A stretch of 64,000 nt of DNA from Saccharothrix saharensis (GTDB lineage: Bacteria; Actinomycetota; Actinomycetes; Mycobacteriales; Pseudonocardiaceae): positions 1,798,001 through 1,862,000 of the forward strand of contig NZ_VFPP01000001.1 in NCBI RefSeq assembly GCF_006716745.1, in the 5' to 3' direction. Below, piece after piece: positions 25,695 through 34,477 of this stretch. The stretch's first letter is position 1. Each line of letters opens with the position of its first letter. A program made the translations under genes and the position numbers. The notes beneath the pieces are model-generated. The model was given only the letters and a program-made list of their open reading frames with translations. It was not told where the DNA came from and did not search any database.

Positions 25695-25850
25695 GTGACG
25701 GTGTCGAGATGCCGGAGTGCGGGTGCGCGCGCCGCGACCACCCCGGTGGCCCGCACCGGACAGGCCGGCGACCCGCACACCCCTTCCGCGGTCCGGGCGC
25801 ACCCCGACGACGCGGAGTTACCCCCGCGCCTTCGGCCCACGGGGAAGTGA
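25695..25850 (+). CDS. Short ORF (51 aa) behind a strong promoter and RBS, possibly a truncated gene
   Basis: GTG at 25695 follows an almost perfect ribosome binding site (AAGGAGGA) and the promoter at 25607-25635. The 51-residue product (MTVSRCRSAGARAATT at the start) is basic, rich in Ala, Pro and Arg, and resembles no known family; it has no hydrophobic core for a signal peptide. The expression signals look real, the coding sequence may be what is left of a deleted gene or a small peptide gene. The RBS context GGAGGACGTCGTG is the same as that of the GH27 gene on the other strand. Confidence 0.35.
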   Translation: MTVSRCRSAGARAATTPVARTGQAGDPHTPSAVRAHPDDAELPPRLRPTGK

Positions 25851-25970
25851 GGGCGGGTCATGCGGCGCCACCTGTGCACACCGGCTCGTCGACCCGGTGC
25901 CGCCCGGTCCGCGGTGACGGCGGAGTCCGCCTCACCGGCGACACCACGCCCCGCGGACGGCGACACCAGG

Positions 25971-27230
25971 TCAGGGCGCCTCGCCCGCGCCGACGGGCAC
26001 CGGCCTCGCCCCGATCCCGGGACGGCCGCGGCCGAGCGTCAACTCGCTCTGCAGGACGAGGACCGCGCCACCGATCGCCGCCGCGTCCGACCCGTTCACC
26101 GAGGGCACCACGCGCACCGAGTGCGCCCGTCGCGCGAACAACCGGCGGTCCAACTCGCGCTGGATCACCGCCTGGTAGATCGAGCCCGCCACCGCGAAGC
26201 TCGCCCCGGCCAGGACGATCACGTCCAGGTCGAACAGGACGGCCACGGTGACCGCGGCGTGACCGAGGTAGCGCGCCGACCGCTCGACGAGCGCACGCGC
26301 CTCGGGATCACCGGCGTTCGCGGCCGCCGCGATGCGCGCGAACTCGGTCAGGAAATCGTCGGCGTCCGGGTCGAGCGCCAGCCGGCGGGCGAGCCCCGGC
26401 GTCTCCAACGCCTGCCGGACCAGCGCCGACGGACCGGCGTAGTTCTCCAGGCACCCGACGTTGCCGCACGGGCACTCGTCGCCGTGGACGTCCATCGAGA
26501 TGTGACCGATCTCCGCGGTGTTCGACGTGCTGCCCCGGTACACCTCACCGGCGACCACGACCCCGCCGCCGATCCCGGTGGCCATGTAGATGCAGCCGTA
26601 GGTGCTGCTCGGATCCACCGCGCCCATCCAGTACTCGCCGATGGCGGCCGCGGCGGCGTCGTTGTCCAGCAGCACGGGCAGGCCGAGGCACTCCGCGAGG
26701 TGCGGCGCGACGGGGTGATCGCGCCACTCGTCGGTCGGCTGCGGCGTCAACAACACCCCGGCACGCCGGTCCTGCGGGCCGTAGCTGACCAAGCCGACCC
26801 CCAGCACCTTCTCGCGCTCGACGGCCGCCGTCGTCAGCAGGGCGTCCACCCGCGACGCCACCAGCGGCAACGCCTGCTCCGGCGGCATCGACGACACGCC
26901 GCGGAACGAGGTCCGGGCGACCGGGTGACCGGCCAGGTCCACGACCACGATGACGCAGGCGTTGCGCTCGAGCTGCACTCCGACGCCGTAGCGGGCCGAC
27001 GGGTTGAGCTGGACCAGCGTGCGCGGCTTGCCTCCCGTCGGCGCGCCGCGGCCGGTCTCCACGACCAGGCCGTCGCCCAGGAGTTCGCGCACGACCTCGG
27101 AGATCGTCGCCCCGGTCAGACCGGTCGCCGCCGCGAGCTCCACCCGGCTGATCGTGCGCGCCGCCCTGATCACGTCGAGGACCACGCCCCGCGTCTTCGA
27201 CCGGCTCGCCCAGACCGGGCTTCTCGCCAC
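25971..27230 (-). CDS. ROK-family transcriptional repressor
   Basis: 419 residues. An N-terminal winged helix (residues 15-75, ISRVELAAATGLTGATISEVV) is followed by an ROK sugar-kinase-like fold with the ATP/sugar motifs LLDNDAAAAAIGEYW, ATGIGGGVVVAGEVYRG and the zinc cluster CPCGNVGCLENY. The family's LVETG...GRP wing motif appears as VVETGRGAPTGGKPRTL. Such proteins (XylR/NagC type) repress sugar-use genes and release DNA on binding a sugar. GTG at 27230. Divergent from the cellulase (27411), with 180 bases between, and upstream of the GH27/lectin pair; it probably governs these glycosidases. Confidence 0.9.
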   Translation of the reverse strand: MARSPVWASRSKTRGVVLDVIRAARTISRVELAAATGLTGATISEVVRELLGDGLVVETGRGAPTGGKPRTLVQLNPSARYGVGVQLERNACVIVVVDLAGHPVARTSFRGVSSMPPEQALPLVASRVDALLTTAAVEREKVLGVGLVSYGPQDRRAGVLLTPQPTDEWRDHPVAPHLAECLGLPVLLDNDAAAAAIGEYWMGAVDPSSTYGCIYMATGIGGGVVVAGEVYRGSTSNTAEIGHISMDVHGDECPCGNVGCLENYAGPSALVRQALETPGLARRLALDPDADDFLTEFARIAAAANAGDPEARALVERSARYLGHAAVTVAVLFDLDVIVLAGASFAVAGSIYQAVIQRELDRRLFARRAHSVRVVPSVNGSDAAAIGGAVLVLQSELTLGRGRPGIGARPVPVGAGEAP

Positions 27231-27410
27231 GGTTGCCCCCTTCGCCGCACCCTTTCGCCAGGCTACTTCACTTAGCTCTCCCCCGGCCCGTCGGGTCGCC
27301 CGCCATCGGCCCCTTCAGATGTCACCCATCAGCGCATTCTCTTTCCCAGGGAAGCTGACGAAGCACGGGTGCAGCCATCCCGTCGAGCTTCACGAGCACG
27401 AGGAGTCCAG

Positions 27411-28886
27411 GTGAGACATCGTCAGGCAGTACTCGCGGTCGGCGCCGCCGTCGCACTGACCGCGGCCGGCATGACCACGGCGGCCCTGCCCGCGGCCGCG
27501 GCCGCGGGCTGTTCGGTCGTCTACGCGGTGCAGAGCCAGTGGCCGGGCGGCTTCACCGCGAACGTCGCGATCACCAACGTCGGCGACCCGCTGTCGAGCT
27601 GGACGCTGACGTTCGACTTCCCGGGGGCCGGCCAGAAGGTCACCCAGGGCTGGAGCGCCCGCTGGACCCAGTCCGGCACGCGGGTGTCGGCGGCGAGCAT
27701 GAGCTGGAACGGGTCGCTCGGCACCGGCGCGTCCACCTCGATCGGCTTCGGCGGCTCGTGGAGCGACGCCAACCCGGTGCCGGCTTCGTTCGCGCTGAAC
27801 GGCACCACGTGCACCGGGTCGGTGACGACGACCACCACGACCACGACCACGACTCCGCCGGTCGACGGGCCGGCACCGGAGCTGCGCGTCTCGGGCAACA
27901 AGCTGGTCACCGCGGACGGCACGCCGTACCGGCTGCTCGGGGTGGACCGCTCCAGTGGCGAGTTCGCCTGCGTGCAGGGCAAGGGCATGTGGGACGGCGG
28001 CCCGGTGGACCAGGCGTCGGTGGACGCGATGAAGACCTGGAACATCCACGCGGTGCGGGTGCCGTTGAACGAGGAGTGCTGGCTGGGGGTCTACGGCTCA
28101 CCGGGTGGCGCCACCTACCAGAAGGCCGTCAAGGACTACGTGGACCTGCTGGTGGCCAACGGCATCAACGTGATCCTGGACCTGCACTGGACCTGGGGCG
28201 CCTACCCGGACAGCCCGGACTGGCACTGCAAGGACGAGCACGCCGTGTGCCAGAAGCCCATGCCGGACGCGCGGTACTCCCCCCAGTTCTGGACCAGCGT
28301 CGCCACCACGTTCAAGGGCGACGACGCGGTGGTGTTCGACCTGTTCAACGAGCCCTACCCGGAGATGGCCGCCGGCTGGGACAAGGCCCTGGGCTGGAAG
28401 TGCTGGCGTGACGGCGGCACCTGCGCGGGTCTGCCCTACGAGGTCGCCGGGATGCAGGACCTGGTGGACGCGGTGCGGTCCACCGGCGCGACCAACGTCC
28501 TGATGCTGGGCGGCCTGGAGTGGGCCAACGACCTGCGCGAGTGGCTGACCCACAAGCCGGTCGACCCGCTGCACAACCTCGCCGCTTCGTGGCACGCCTA
28601 CAGCTTCAACGCGTGCGCCTCGGAAGCCTGCTGGGACAGCCAGATCGCGCCGTTCGCCCAGCAGGTCCCGGTCGTGCTCGGCGAGTTCGGCCAGGACGAC
28701 TGCGGCTTCGAGTACATGCAGCGCCTGGTGGACTGGGCCGACGCGCACGACATCGGTTACCTCGCGTGGACCTGGAACCCGTGGGGCTGCACCACGGGTG
28801 CCGTGCTCATCAAGGACTGGAACGGAACACCCGAACCGGGTATCGGTGAAGGTCTCAAGGCCCACTTGCTGTCCGTCACGCCGTAA
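27411..28886 (+). CDS. Secreted cellulase: CBM2 - Thr linker - GH5
   Basis: 491 residues. Signal peptide 1-31, then a CBM2 (about 33-133: CSVVYAVQSQWPGGF, WTLTFDFPG, SASMSWNG-like core, ending GTTC), a linker of ten consecutive threonines, and a GH5 catalytic domain (about 155-488). The acid/base is the glutamate in FDLFNEPYPE and the nucleophile the glutamate in VVLGEFGQDD; LDLHWTWG and WHAYSFNAC are also seen. GTG at 27411 after GAGGAG. It cleaves beta-1,4-glucans outside the cell. No CelR/CebR-type palindrome was found upstream; the divergent ROK repressor is the likely regulator. A strong terminator follows. Confidence 0.93.
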   Translation: MRHRQAVLAVGAAVALTAAGMTTAALPAAAAAGCSVVYAVQSQWPGGFTANVAITNVGDPLSSWTLTFDFPGAGQKVTQGWSARWTQSGTRVSAASMSWNGSLGTGASTSIGFGGSWSDANPVPASFALNGTTCTGSVTTTTTTTTTTPPVDGPAPELRVSGNKLVTADGTPYRLLGVDRSSGEFACVQGKGMWDGGPVDQASVDAMKTWNIHAVRVPLNEECWLGVYGSPGGATYQKAVKDYVDLLVANGINVILDLHWTWGAYPDSPDWHCKDEHAVCQKPMPDARYSPQFWTSVATTFKGDDAVVFDLFNEPYPEMAAGWDKALGWKCWRDGGTCAGLPYEVAGMQDLVDAVRSTGATNVLMLGGLEWANDLREWLTHKPVDPLHNLAASWHAYSFNACASEACWDSQIAPFAQQVPVVLGEFGQDDCGFEYMQRLVDWADAHDIGYLAWTWNPWGCTTGAVLIKDWNGTPEPGIGEGLKAHLLSVTP

Positions 28887-28898
28887 CCGGCGGGACCC

Positions 28899-28929
28899 GG
28901 CCGGCCCGCCGTCGCCCGGCGGGCCGGCC
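28899..28929 (+). terminator. Hairpin terminator after the cellulase
   Basis: A perfect 13-base-pair GC stem (28899-28911 with 28917-28929) and a five-base loop, 12 bases after the cellulase stop. There is no U-tract, as is common in actinomycetes. The following 180 bases up to the LacI stop hold nothing recognised. Confidence 0.75.
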
Positions 28930-29108
28930 AGGATCGGGAGAACACCCGGACGGCCCGGTTCGGCCGGGTGTCGCGGTCGAGCGGCACGGCCGGTCCGAAC
29001 CCGAACGCCCTCCCGGACACCGCGGCCCGAACCGCGTGCACGACGGTGGTCCGCAGCGCGCCGAGCAGCGCGTCGCCGGCGACCGGGGACCGTTGCCCGC
29101 CGACGTCG

Positions 29109-30164
29109 TCACGTGCCGGTGCCGGCCCCCGGCGGCGCCGTCGACTCGCGCACCACCAGGCACGGCGGGTCGAGGTCGACGCGCGCCCCCTGGTCGGCCG
29201 GGTCGTCGGACAGCAGCGCCACCAGGCACGCCCGGCCCAGACCGGCGAAGTCCATGCGCACGGTGGTGAGCGCGGGCGTCCAGAACTCGGCGCCCGGTAC
29301 GTCGTCGAAGCCCACGACGCTGACGTCACCCGGGACGTCGCGCCCCGCGTCGTACAACGCGCGGCGCACCGCGACGGCCGTCGTGTCGTTGCCGCACAGC
29401 ACGGCCGTGACCAGCGGGTCGGCCGCCAGGGCACGTCCGGCCTGGTAGGCCGAGCGGGGTTCCCAGCCTCCCGGCAGGACGGTCGGGACGGGCGCGCCGG
29501 CCTGCTCCAGGGCATCGCGCCAGCCCGCCTGACGTGCGCTGGTGCCGGTCTCCGAGGGGATCGCCACGTGGTGCACGGTGCGGTGCCCCAACGACAGCAG
29601 GTGACGGGTGGCGTCGACGGCGGCCCGCCGCTCGTCGAGGAAGATCGTCCGGCGGGAGACGTCCGGCAGGCCACCGGCCTCCGTGGCGGCGACCGCGGGC
29701 ACGTCGTCCGGGAGCGCGCGCAGCACGGCCGCACCGGCCGCGTCGAACGCGATCACGATCACGCCGCCCGCACTGGGGTCGCTGACGTGCTCGACCGCGT
29801 GCCGGACGTCTTCGGCGCGTGCGGACTCGACCACCCGGATGCCGACCGACAACCCCGCGGGCCGGGCGGCCTCCTCGATGCCGTGCAGGGTGGACGCGTA
29901 CCCGTACAGCGTCGTGTCCGCGGTCACGACCGTGACGCCGCGCGCCCGCCCGAACCCGAGCGCCCGCGCCGCCCGGTTGGGCCGGTACCCCAACCGTTCG
30001 ATGGCTTCCAGCACCTGCCGCCGGGTGTCGGGGCTGACCCTGGGCGAGTCGTTGAGCACCCGTGACACGGTCTGGTGCGACACCCCCGCCGCGGCCGCGA
30101 CGTCGCGGATGCTCGGCGGGCCCGCCGTCCGCCGCTGTGCTGCCCCACCGGAGGATCGCGCCAC
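29109..30164 (-). CDS. LacI-family transcriptional regulator
   Basis: 351 residues from GTG 30164 (AGGA seven bases upstream); GTG 30188 is an alternative. The N-terminal helix-turn-helix and hinge are PSIRDVAAAAGVSHQTVSRV and LGYRPNRAARAL, followed by a two-lobed sugar-binding domain (LSVGIRVVES, LPGGWEPRSAYQ, VLCGNDTTAVAV, VSVVGFDDVPGAEF). It is likely a repressor released by a sugar. It faces the cellulase gene tail to tail, so a direct role there is not shown by position. A perfect 7-3-7 palindrome lies across the start region and may be its own operator. Confidence 0.9.
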   Translation of the reverse strand: MARSSGGAAQRRTAGPPSIRDVAAAAGVSHQTVSRVLNDSPRVSPDTRRQVLEAIERLGYRPNRAARALGFGRARGVTVVTADTTLYGYASTLHGIEEAARPAGLSVGIRVVESARAEDVRHAVEHVSDPSAGGVIVIAFDAAGAAVLRALPDDVPAVAATEAGGLPDVSRRTIFLDERRAAVDATRHLLSLGHRTVHHVAIPSETGTSARQAGWRDALEQAGAPVPTVLPGGWEPRSAYQAGRALAADPLVTAVLCGNDTTAVAVRRALYDAGRDVPGDVSVVGFDDVPGAEFWTPALTTVRMDFAGLGRACLVALLSDDPADQGARVDLDPPCLVVRESTAPPGAGTGT

Positions 30165-30190
30165 CGGGCCATCCTGCGCCGTGGGCACGC

Positions 30191-30207
30191 GCGAGGCAAA
30201 GCCTCGC
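30191..30207. promoter_or_regulatory. Palindrome at the LacI gene start
   Basis: GCGAGGC-AAA-GCCTCGC, a perfect inverted repeat of 17 bases, 27 bases upstream of the chosen GTG. Size and symmetry fit a LacI-family operator; autoregulation is inferred. If the start were 30188 it would sit where the ribosome binding site should be, which argues for the start at 30164. Confidence 0.45.
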
Positions 30208-30382
30208 CGAGCACGCCACCGCGTCGTGCGGGCGTGATGCGGACCGGGCATTCGGAGCCTCGTCCGAACCGGCGGGTGCCGCCCCGCGCCGCACCGGTCG
30301 CGCGAGGAACGCGGCTGGGACGTCCACGTTGACGACGTCCGGTCCTGACCGGAGTCGGCGAGGTGGTGCTTGGATCACCGGC

Positions 30383-30916
30383 ATGGGTGACGCGGAACAG
30401 ATGTGGATCACCGTCGTGCCCGCGTTGGAGGCCGATGAGGACGATGGCGCCGAGCTGGTCGTGGTCGGGATCGATCCGGCGTCCGACGACCCCGGTCAGC
30501 AGGTGGTGAACGCCCTGTTGGACCGGGGCCACGAGCTGCGGGAGGGCGTGTTCTACCTGCTCCCGTTCGACCTGGGGGTGCGCTACGAGCGCGGTGGCGA
30601 CCGGCTGGGCGTGCTCGTGCTGACCTCACCCGAGGTGCTCGACGAGATGGTGCCGAACCGCGGCGCCGAACTCGCCACCGCCACCGCTCCGCTGCGCGAC
30701 GCGCCGCTGGTCGACGGCGGGGTGCTCCTCCTGCGCCGCGAGATCGCCACCGACTTCGACCCCGCCGCGTCGGAAGGCGACCAGCCCGTGGTCCTGCTGG
30801 TCCAGGACGGACCCGCCGCGGAGTCGGACCTGTTCCGGGCCTTCACGGCGGGCGAAGCCGCCCTCGCCGTCATCGGCCCCTGCTCCGGCGGGGAGGAGGA
30901 CTCCGACGACCGGTGA
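30383..30916 (+). CDS. Hypothetical protein
   Basis: 177 residues from ATG 30383; longer in-frame starts exist but the sequence before this point is not protein-like. The product is acidic, soluble and without signal peptide or membrane helix. It mixes a regular alpha/beta pattern (WITVVPALEADEDDGAELVVV, LVVVGIDPASD, GVFYLLPFDLGVRYE, RLGVLVLTSPEVLDEM) with a charged C-terminal end (GEEDSDDR). No family was recognised. It is convergent with the phosphotransferase gene with ten bases between stops. Confidence 0.6.
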   Translation: MGDAEQMWITVVPALEADEDDGAELVVVGIDPASDDPGQQVVNALLDRGHELREGVFYLLPFDLGVRYERGGDRLGVLVLTSPEVLDEMVPNRGAELATATAPLRDAPLVDGGVLLLRREIATDFDPAASEGDQPVVLLVQDGPAAESDLFRAFTAGEAALAVIGPCSGGEEDSDDR

Positions 30917-30925
30917 TCCGGATCT

Positions 30926-31801
30926 TCAGGCGCGGGCCCAGCGGTCCAGGAACCCGTGGCCGGTGCTCACGACGTGCTCGGACCACTCGGTCCCGCTCGC
31001 CCACGTGAGGTTGCGCAGCACGCAGTGCGCCGCGTAGACCACCAGCGCGCCGCGGTCGGTCGTGCGGAGGATCTCGTCCTCCAGCCGCTCCCGGACCCCG
31101 GGCCCGGCCTTCGGCCAGGCCGCCAGGTCCCAGTCGACGGTCACCAGGTCGTAGGAGGCGTCACCGGTGCGGCACGACCCCCAGTCCAGCACCGCCGTCA
31201 CCCGGCCTTCGTCCACGAGCACGTTGGCCGGCCCGAAGTCGAAGTGGACCAGGTCGTCCGGCGCCCGCTCGGGCAGCCGCGCCGCGGCGGCCGAGGCGCG
31301 CAGGCGGGACAGCAGGTCGGACACCGGCCGCTCGGACCCGACCAGCACCGACGGCCGGCACAGCGGCGACCGGTCCTCGACCAACCCACCCGCGACGAAG
31401 TCCCACCAGTCCCCGCCCGTCCCCGAACCGGCTCCGCGCTCGCGGTCGACCACCGCGATCAACTGGTCCAGCGTCACGCCGTCTACGTGCTCCACCGGGC
31501 TCCCGGCCACGTGCTCCCACAACTCGAACCACACACCGCCCGCCCGCCCGGCGGCGACCAGGGGCGGAATCGGGCAGCCCGCCGCCCGCAGCCTCGCCAG
31601 CGCCGGCCCGACGTGCTCCTCGGCGTGGCGGGCTTCCCGCCCCGGCGACAGCCACTTGAGCACCAACCGGGCGCCGTCCGCCCCGATCACCTCGTAGGCG
31701 CCCTCGTCACCCCTGGCGAACCTGCCGACGAGCGTCAGCTCCCGACCACGCTCACGCCGCACCAGTTCGATGACCTCCTGGACCAGCACAACGACCATCA
31801 T
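30926..31801 (-). CDS. Aminoglycoside phosphotransferase-family (APH) kinase
   Basis: 291-residue small-molecule kinase fold. ARLVLKWLSP carries the ATP-binding lysine; the catalytic loop is VHFDFGPANVLVD (HxDxxxxN) and the metal-binding motif VLDWGSCR. VEHVDGVTLDQLIAV lies in the hinge region. Members phosphorylate antibiotics, choline, homoserine and other metabolites; a resistance function is only one option. Two adjacent ATGs (31801 and 31798) are possible starts. It is 29 bases downstream of the PrsW-type gene on the same strand and may belong to the same unit. Confidence 0.82.
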   Translation of the reverse strand: MMVVVLVQEVIELVRRERGRELTLVGRFARGDEGAYEVIGADGARLVLKWLSPGREARHAEEHVGPALARLRAAGCPIPPLVAAGRAGGVWFELWEHVAGSPVEHVDGVTLDQLIAVVDRERGAGSGTGGDWWDFVAGGLVEDRSPLCRPSVLVGSERPVSDLLSRLRASAAAARLPERAPDDLVHFDFGPANVLVDEGRVTAVLDWGSCRTGDASYDLVTVDWDLAAWPKAGPGVRERLEDEILRTTDRGALVVYAAHCVLRNLTWASGTEWSEHVVSTGHGFLDRWARA

Positions 31802-31830
31802 GCCAAGGCCGGGGCCGGTGCGGGGCACCG

Positions 31831-33000
31831 TCAGGACTCGACGCGTCGTCCGTCCACGAGGTCCTGGAGTCGCGCGCGGGCGCGGCGGACGGCGTACTCG
31901 TGGTCGGCGAGTCCGGGTCCGGTGCCGTAGCGGCCGTGGTACATGACCAAGCGGACCTGTTCGCGTTGCAGGTCGTGCAGCGCGCGGGCGGCTTTGCGGC
32001 TGTGGGTCTTCTTCACCTGCCGGCGGGCGTGGTGCCGCTGCCGCAGTGACGGCAGGATCTCGCGCTCCTCGGCGGTGATGAGGTCGTCGGCGACGAAGTG
32101 CTCCGCCAGCTCCTTCAAGTGGACGCCTTCCTCCTTGCCCGCCAGCCGCCAGATCAGGAAGCCGATCACCGCCACCGGGATCGCCTTGATCAGCACGGAG
32201 GGCAGGAACCCCAGGTCGGTGAAGAACGGGCTGTTCCAGAAGAAGTGGACCGACCACGCCACCAGGTAGGCCCCGATCGCGACGCCGAGGCGTTGGGCGA
32301 ACGGCTTGGTCCGGCGGGTGAGGAAGTAGCCGACGCCGAACGCCGCGATGGACGTGTACATGGCGTGGCTCCAGATGCCGCTGAGGATGCCGCGCGTGCC
32401 GAACACCAGCGCCACCGGCAGCACCTCGTTGTCCATCGGGAACGCGATGGCCGAGTTCAAGGAGTAGGACAGGTCCTCCAGCACCTGGAAGCCCAGCCCC
32501 ACCACCGCGCCGGTCGCGACGACCGAGAGCACCGTGCGGAACTGGTTGCGCGCGACGAGGACCAGCAGGACGACGCCGAGGATCTTCAGGGTCTCCTCGA
32601 CGATCGGTCCGGCCAGGGCGGCGCCCCAGTCCGCGCTGAACCGCGGTCCGCCCAGCTTGGCCGCCAGCGAGAAGATCGCCGTGTTGGCCGGGATCGCCAG
32701 GTAGGTCGCGGCGAAGCCGCCCCAGGCGAAGGCCAGCACGAACCCCAGCGCCGGGTGTTGCTCGAACAGGTCGAGCGACCGGAAGAACAGCAGTACCGGA
32801 ACCAGGTAGAGCGTCCACAGGACCACGCCGAACAGGACCGCGGTCGGCACGATCCGGTAGGCGGTGAGCAGCTGCGTGCCCTCGAAGAACACGCCGTTGG
32901 CGATGAAGAACACCAGCACCCAGAACGCCACCCGGCGCGGTTGGAAGAAGCCGTCGACCCCGACCGGGGCCACCGGCTCCGGCATCGTCGCGCGCGTCAC
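31831..33000 (-). CDS. PrsW-family intramembrane metalloprotease
   Basis: 389-residue membrane protein of the CPBP/PrsW group. About nine helices at residues 25-265 carry the active-site motifs AGPIVEETLKIL (EExxK, helix 4), the glutamate in FQVLEDLSYS, SHAMYTS and HFFWNSPFF, whose histidines complete the metal site. The C-terminal 120 residues are a charged cytoplasmic tail (LRQRHHARRQVKKTHSRKA) with no known domain. In Bacillus PrsW cleaves an anti-sigma factor. The start (GTG 33000) overlaps the stop of the upstream gene, whose single-span product is a possible substrate or partner. That link is inference. Confidence 0.87.
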   Translation of the reverse strand: MTRATMPEPVAPVGVDGFFQPRRVAFWVLVFFIANGVFFEGTQLLTAYRIVPTAVLFGVVLWTLYLVPVLLFFRSLDLFEQHPALGFVLAFAWGGFAATYLAIPANTAIFSLAAKLGGPRFSADWGAALAGPIVEETLKILGVVLLVLVARNQFRTVLSVVATGAVVGLGFQVLEDLSYSLNSAIAFPMDNEVLPVALVFGTRGILSGIWSHAMYTSIAAFGVGYFLTRRTKPFAQRLGVAIGAYLVAWSVHFFWNSPFFTDLGFLPSVLIKAIPVAVIGFLIWRLAGKEEGVHLKELAEHFVADDLITAEEREILPSLRQRHHARRQVKKTHSRKAARALHDLQREQVRLVMYHGRYGTGPGLADHEYAVRRARARLQDLVDGRRVES

Positions 33001-33581
33001 GAGTCCGCTCCCGTCCGGATGCTGTCGACCATCGCGTCCACCTGTGCCGAGGTCTGCCGGAACGTCTCGGCGGCGCTGGGCGCGAAGACGATCACGGAGT
33101 CGTCGGTGTCCTCGTCCACCGCAACCCAGGCCCGCCCTTGCACGTGCGGGCCGACGTAGGCCAGTCGCGTGCCGGTCAGGCCGCCGGCGGTGTGGAAGGA
33201 GGCCTCACCGGTCACCCGCAACGAAGTGTCGGCGAGGATCCTGCGCCGGGTGCGCTCGACCTCTTCGGCCGCGGTCCCGTCCCATTCGCCCGCCTGCACG
33301 GTCAACGACCCGCCCGGCCCGGAGACCTGCGAGGTGCTGCCCGGCGTGGTCCCCTCCCGCACGACGTACCACCCGTCGGCCGGCACGTAGGTCACACCCC
33401 TGCCCACCTCGATCGTCGTGCCCGGCGGGATCTCCTCGGCGCCCGAGGTGTTGTCGTCGACCACGACCAGCGTGCCGACCAACAGCACGATCAGGAAAAC
33501 GACGACCAGCGAACCCGGCCACGTCCGATAGGGCTCCCGGCGGGGCAGCCCGGAAAGTCCCGCGGAATGCGCGCTCGTCAC
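32997..33581 (-). CDS. Single-span membrane protein with extracytoplasmic domain
   Basis: 194 residues. A short cytoplasmic N-terminus (RREPYRTWPG) leads into one strong transmembrane helix (LVVVFLIVLLVGTLVVV, about 25-42), then an outside beta-rich domain of about 150 residues (VTYVPADGWYVV, GGSLTVQAGEW, VIVFAPSAAETFRQTSAQV). No family is recognised beyond small actinomycete membrane-anchored proteins of this layout. GTG at 33581, with GGAGG seven bases upstream. Its stop overlaps the PrsW-type start (GTGA), so the two are made together. Confidence 0.75.
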   Translation of the reverse strand: MTSAHSAGLSGLPRREPYRTWPGSLVVVFLIVLLVGTLVVVDDNTSGAEEIPPGTTIEVGRGVTYVPADGWYVVREGTTPGSTSQVSGPGGSLTVQAGEWDGTAAEEVERTRRRILADTSLRVTGEASFHTAGGLTGTRLAYVGPHVQGRAWVAVDEDTDDSVIVFAPSAAETFRQTSAQVDAMVDSIRTGADS

Positions 33582-33943
33582 CTCACCACCTCCACTACCA
33601 GGCGATAACGGCCGCCAGTATGTGCACTGACGAAGATTTTCAGCAAGCGAAACCGTGACTACCGGGAATTCATCGGCGTCCAGCGCGTGAATGTCGCGCC
33701 TTTTACCAAAGCTTTATCGGACCTGCATGACGGGCAGTCACCGATCACCCGACCAAGGGATGCCGCCGGGTACCACCGCCGGACGGCGGCGCTCGGGTGT
33801 GTCCGGGTCGTGCACCGCGTGTCGGCCCCATACCCGCCGATCCCGCGGCGATTGCCCCTATCGTGGTCGCCGATCGATACTGGCGAGTGTGCGCCGCCGA
33901 ACGGCGGCCGGCCACGCGTCTTCAGCAAGGAGGACGTGAGCCC
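33582..33943. other. Divergent intergenic region
   Basis: 362 bases between the leftward membrane protein and the rightward RsbW-type gene. Slightly AT-richer stretches near 33650-33720 (TTTACCAAAGCTTTATC) may be promoter DNA. No RNA gene or conserved motif was recognised. Confidence 0.4.
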
Positions 33944-34354
33944 GTGAACGCCGACGACCCTGTGACGACGGTGGCGTTGGACCTGGTCGACGACGTCCCG
34001 TCGCTGGCCGCGGTGCGACGGTGGGCGGCGGAGGCGTTGGCCGACCTGACCGAGGACGAGATCGACGACTGCATGCTGCTGGTCACCGAGCTGGTGAGCA
34101 ACGCCTACGACCACGGCACCGGCCCTCGCGCCGTCCGGCTCCGACGCTCGCCGAACTGGAGCTACGTCCGGATCGAGGTGGACGACGCCTCGCCGGACGA
34201 CCTGACCTTCGGCCGCTCCCGCCTCGGCCCCAACCGCGGCCGGGGTCTGGTCATCGTCGACAAGCTGGCCAAGGACTGGGGCGTCGACGTGCACCCCGGC
34301 GGCAAGACCGTCTGGGCCGAGCTGTCCTGCGGCGCGTCCCACGTCCCGGTGTGA
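33944..34354 (+). CDS. RsbW-type ATP-binding anti-sigma kinase-like protein
   Basis: 136-residue HATPase_c_2 domain protein. The N-box is LVTELVSNAYDHG, the G1 box IEVDDASPDD and the lid/G2 region PNRGRGLVIVDKLAKDWGV, followed by GGKTVWAEL. Such small proteins act as anti-sigma factors or serine kinases of STAS-domain antagonists. GTG at 33944 lies nine bases after AAGGAGGA. A paralogue with similar motifs is encoded at 44134-44592, and a multi-domain SpoIIE/STAS protein lies between them. Confidence 0.87.
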   Translation: MNADDPVTTVALDLVDDVPSLAAVRRWAAEALADLTEDEIDDCMLLVTELVSNAYDHGTGPRAVRLRRSPNWSYVRIEVDDASPDDLTFGRSRLGPNRGRGLVIVDKLAKDWGVDVHPGGKTVWAELSCGASHVPV

Positions 34355-34477
34355 CGCGCACGGGCCGGGAGGTCGAAGTCCGCATGTCGCGGTGCACGGG
34401 CTTACGCCCGTCTCCGGAGGAACCGGCGCTCGGCCCGTCGGACTCCGGCGAAGGGGAGCGCACCCGGCGGGGTGGCG

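Noticed and set aside
25851-25970. Open frames between the small ORF and the ROK gene
   Set aside because: No start signals, domains or codon pattern of real genes.
27820-27860. ACC/ACG tandem run
   Set aside because: It encodes the threonine linker of the cellulase.
28930-29108. Open minus-strand frame between the cellulase terminator and the LacI gene
   Set aside because: No family resemblance and no RBS; it is most likely noncoding.
30062-30382. Upstream extension of the hypothetical protein at 30383
   Set aside because: The added sequence overlaps the LacI gene start and is Arg/Pro/Gly-rich without structure; ATG 30383 is more plausible.
33768-33773. GGGTAC before the RsbW-type gene at 33944
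   Set aside because: No GNNT at 14-16 bases upstream, so it does not match the sigma-B type pattern used for the other two sites.
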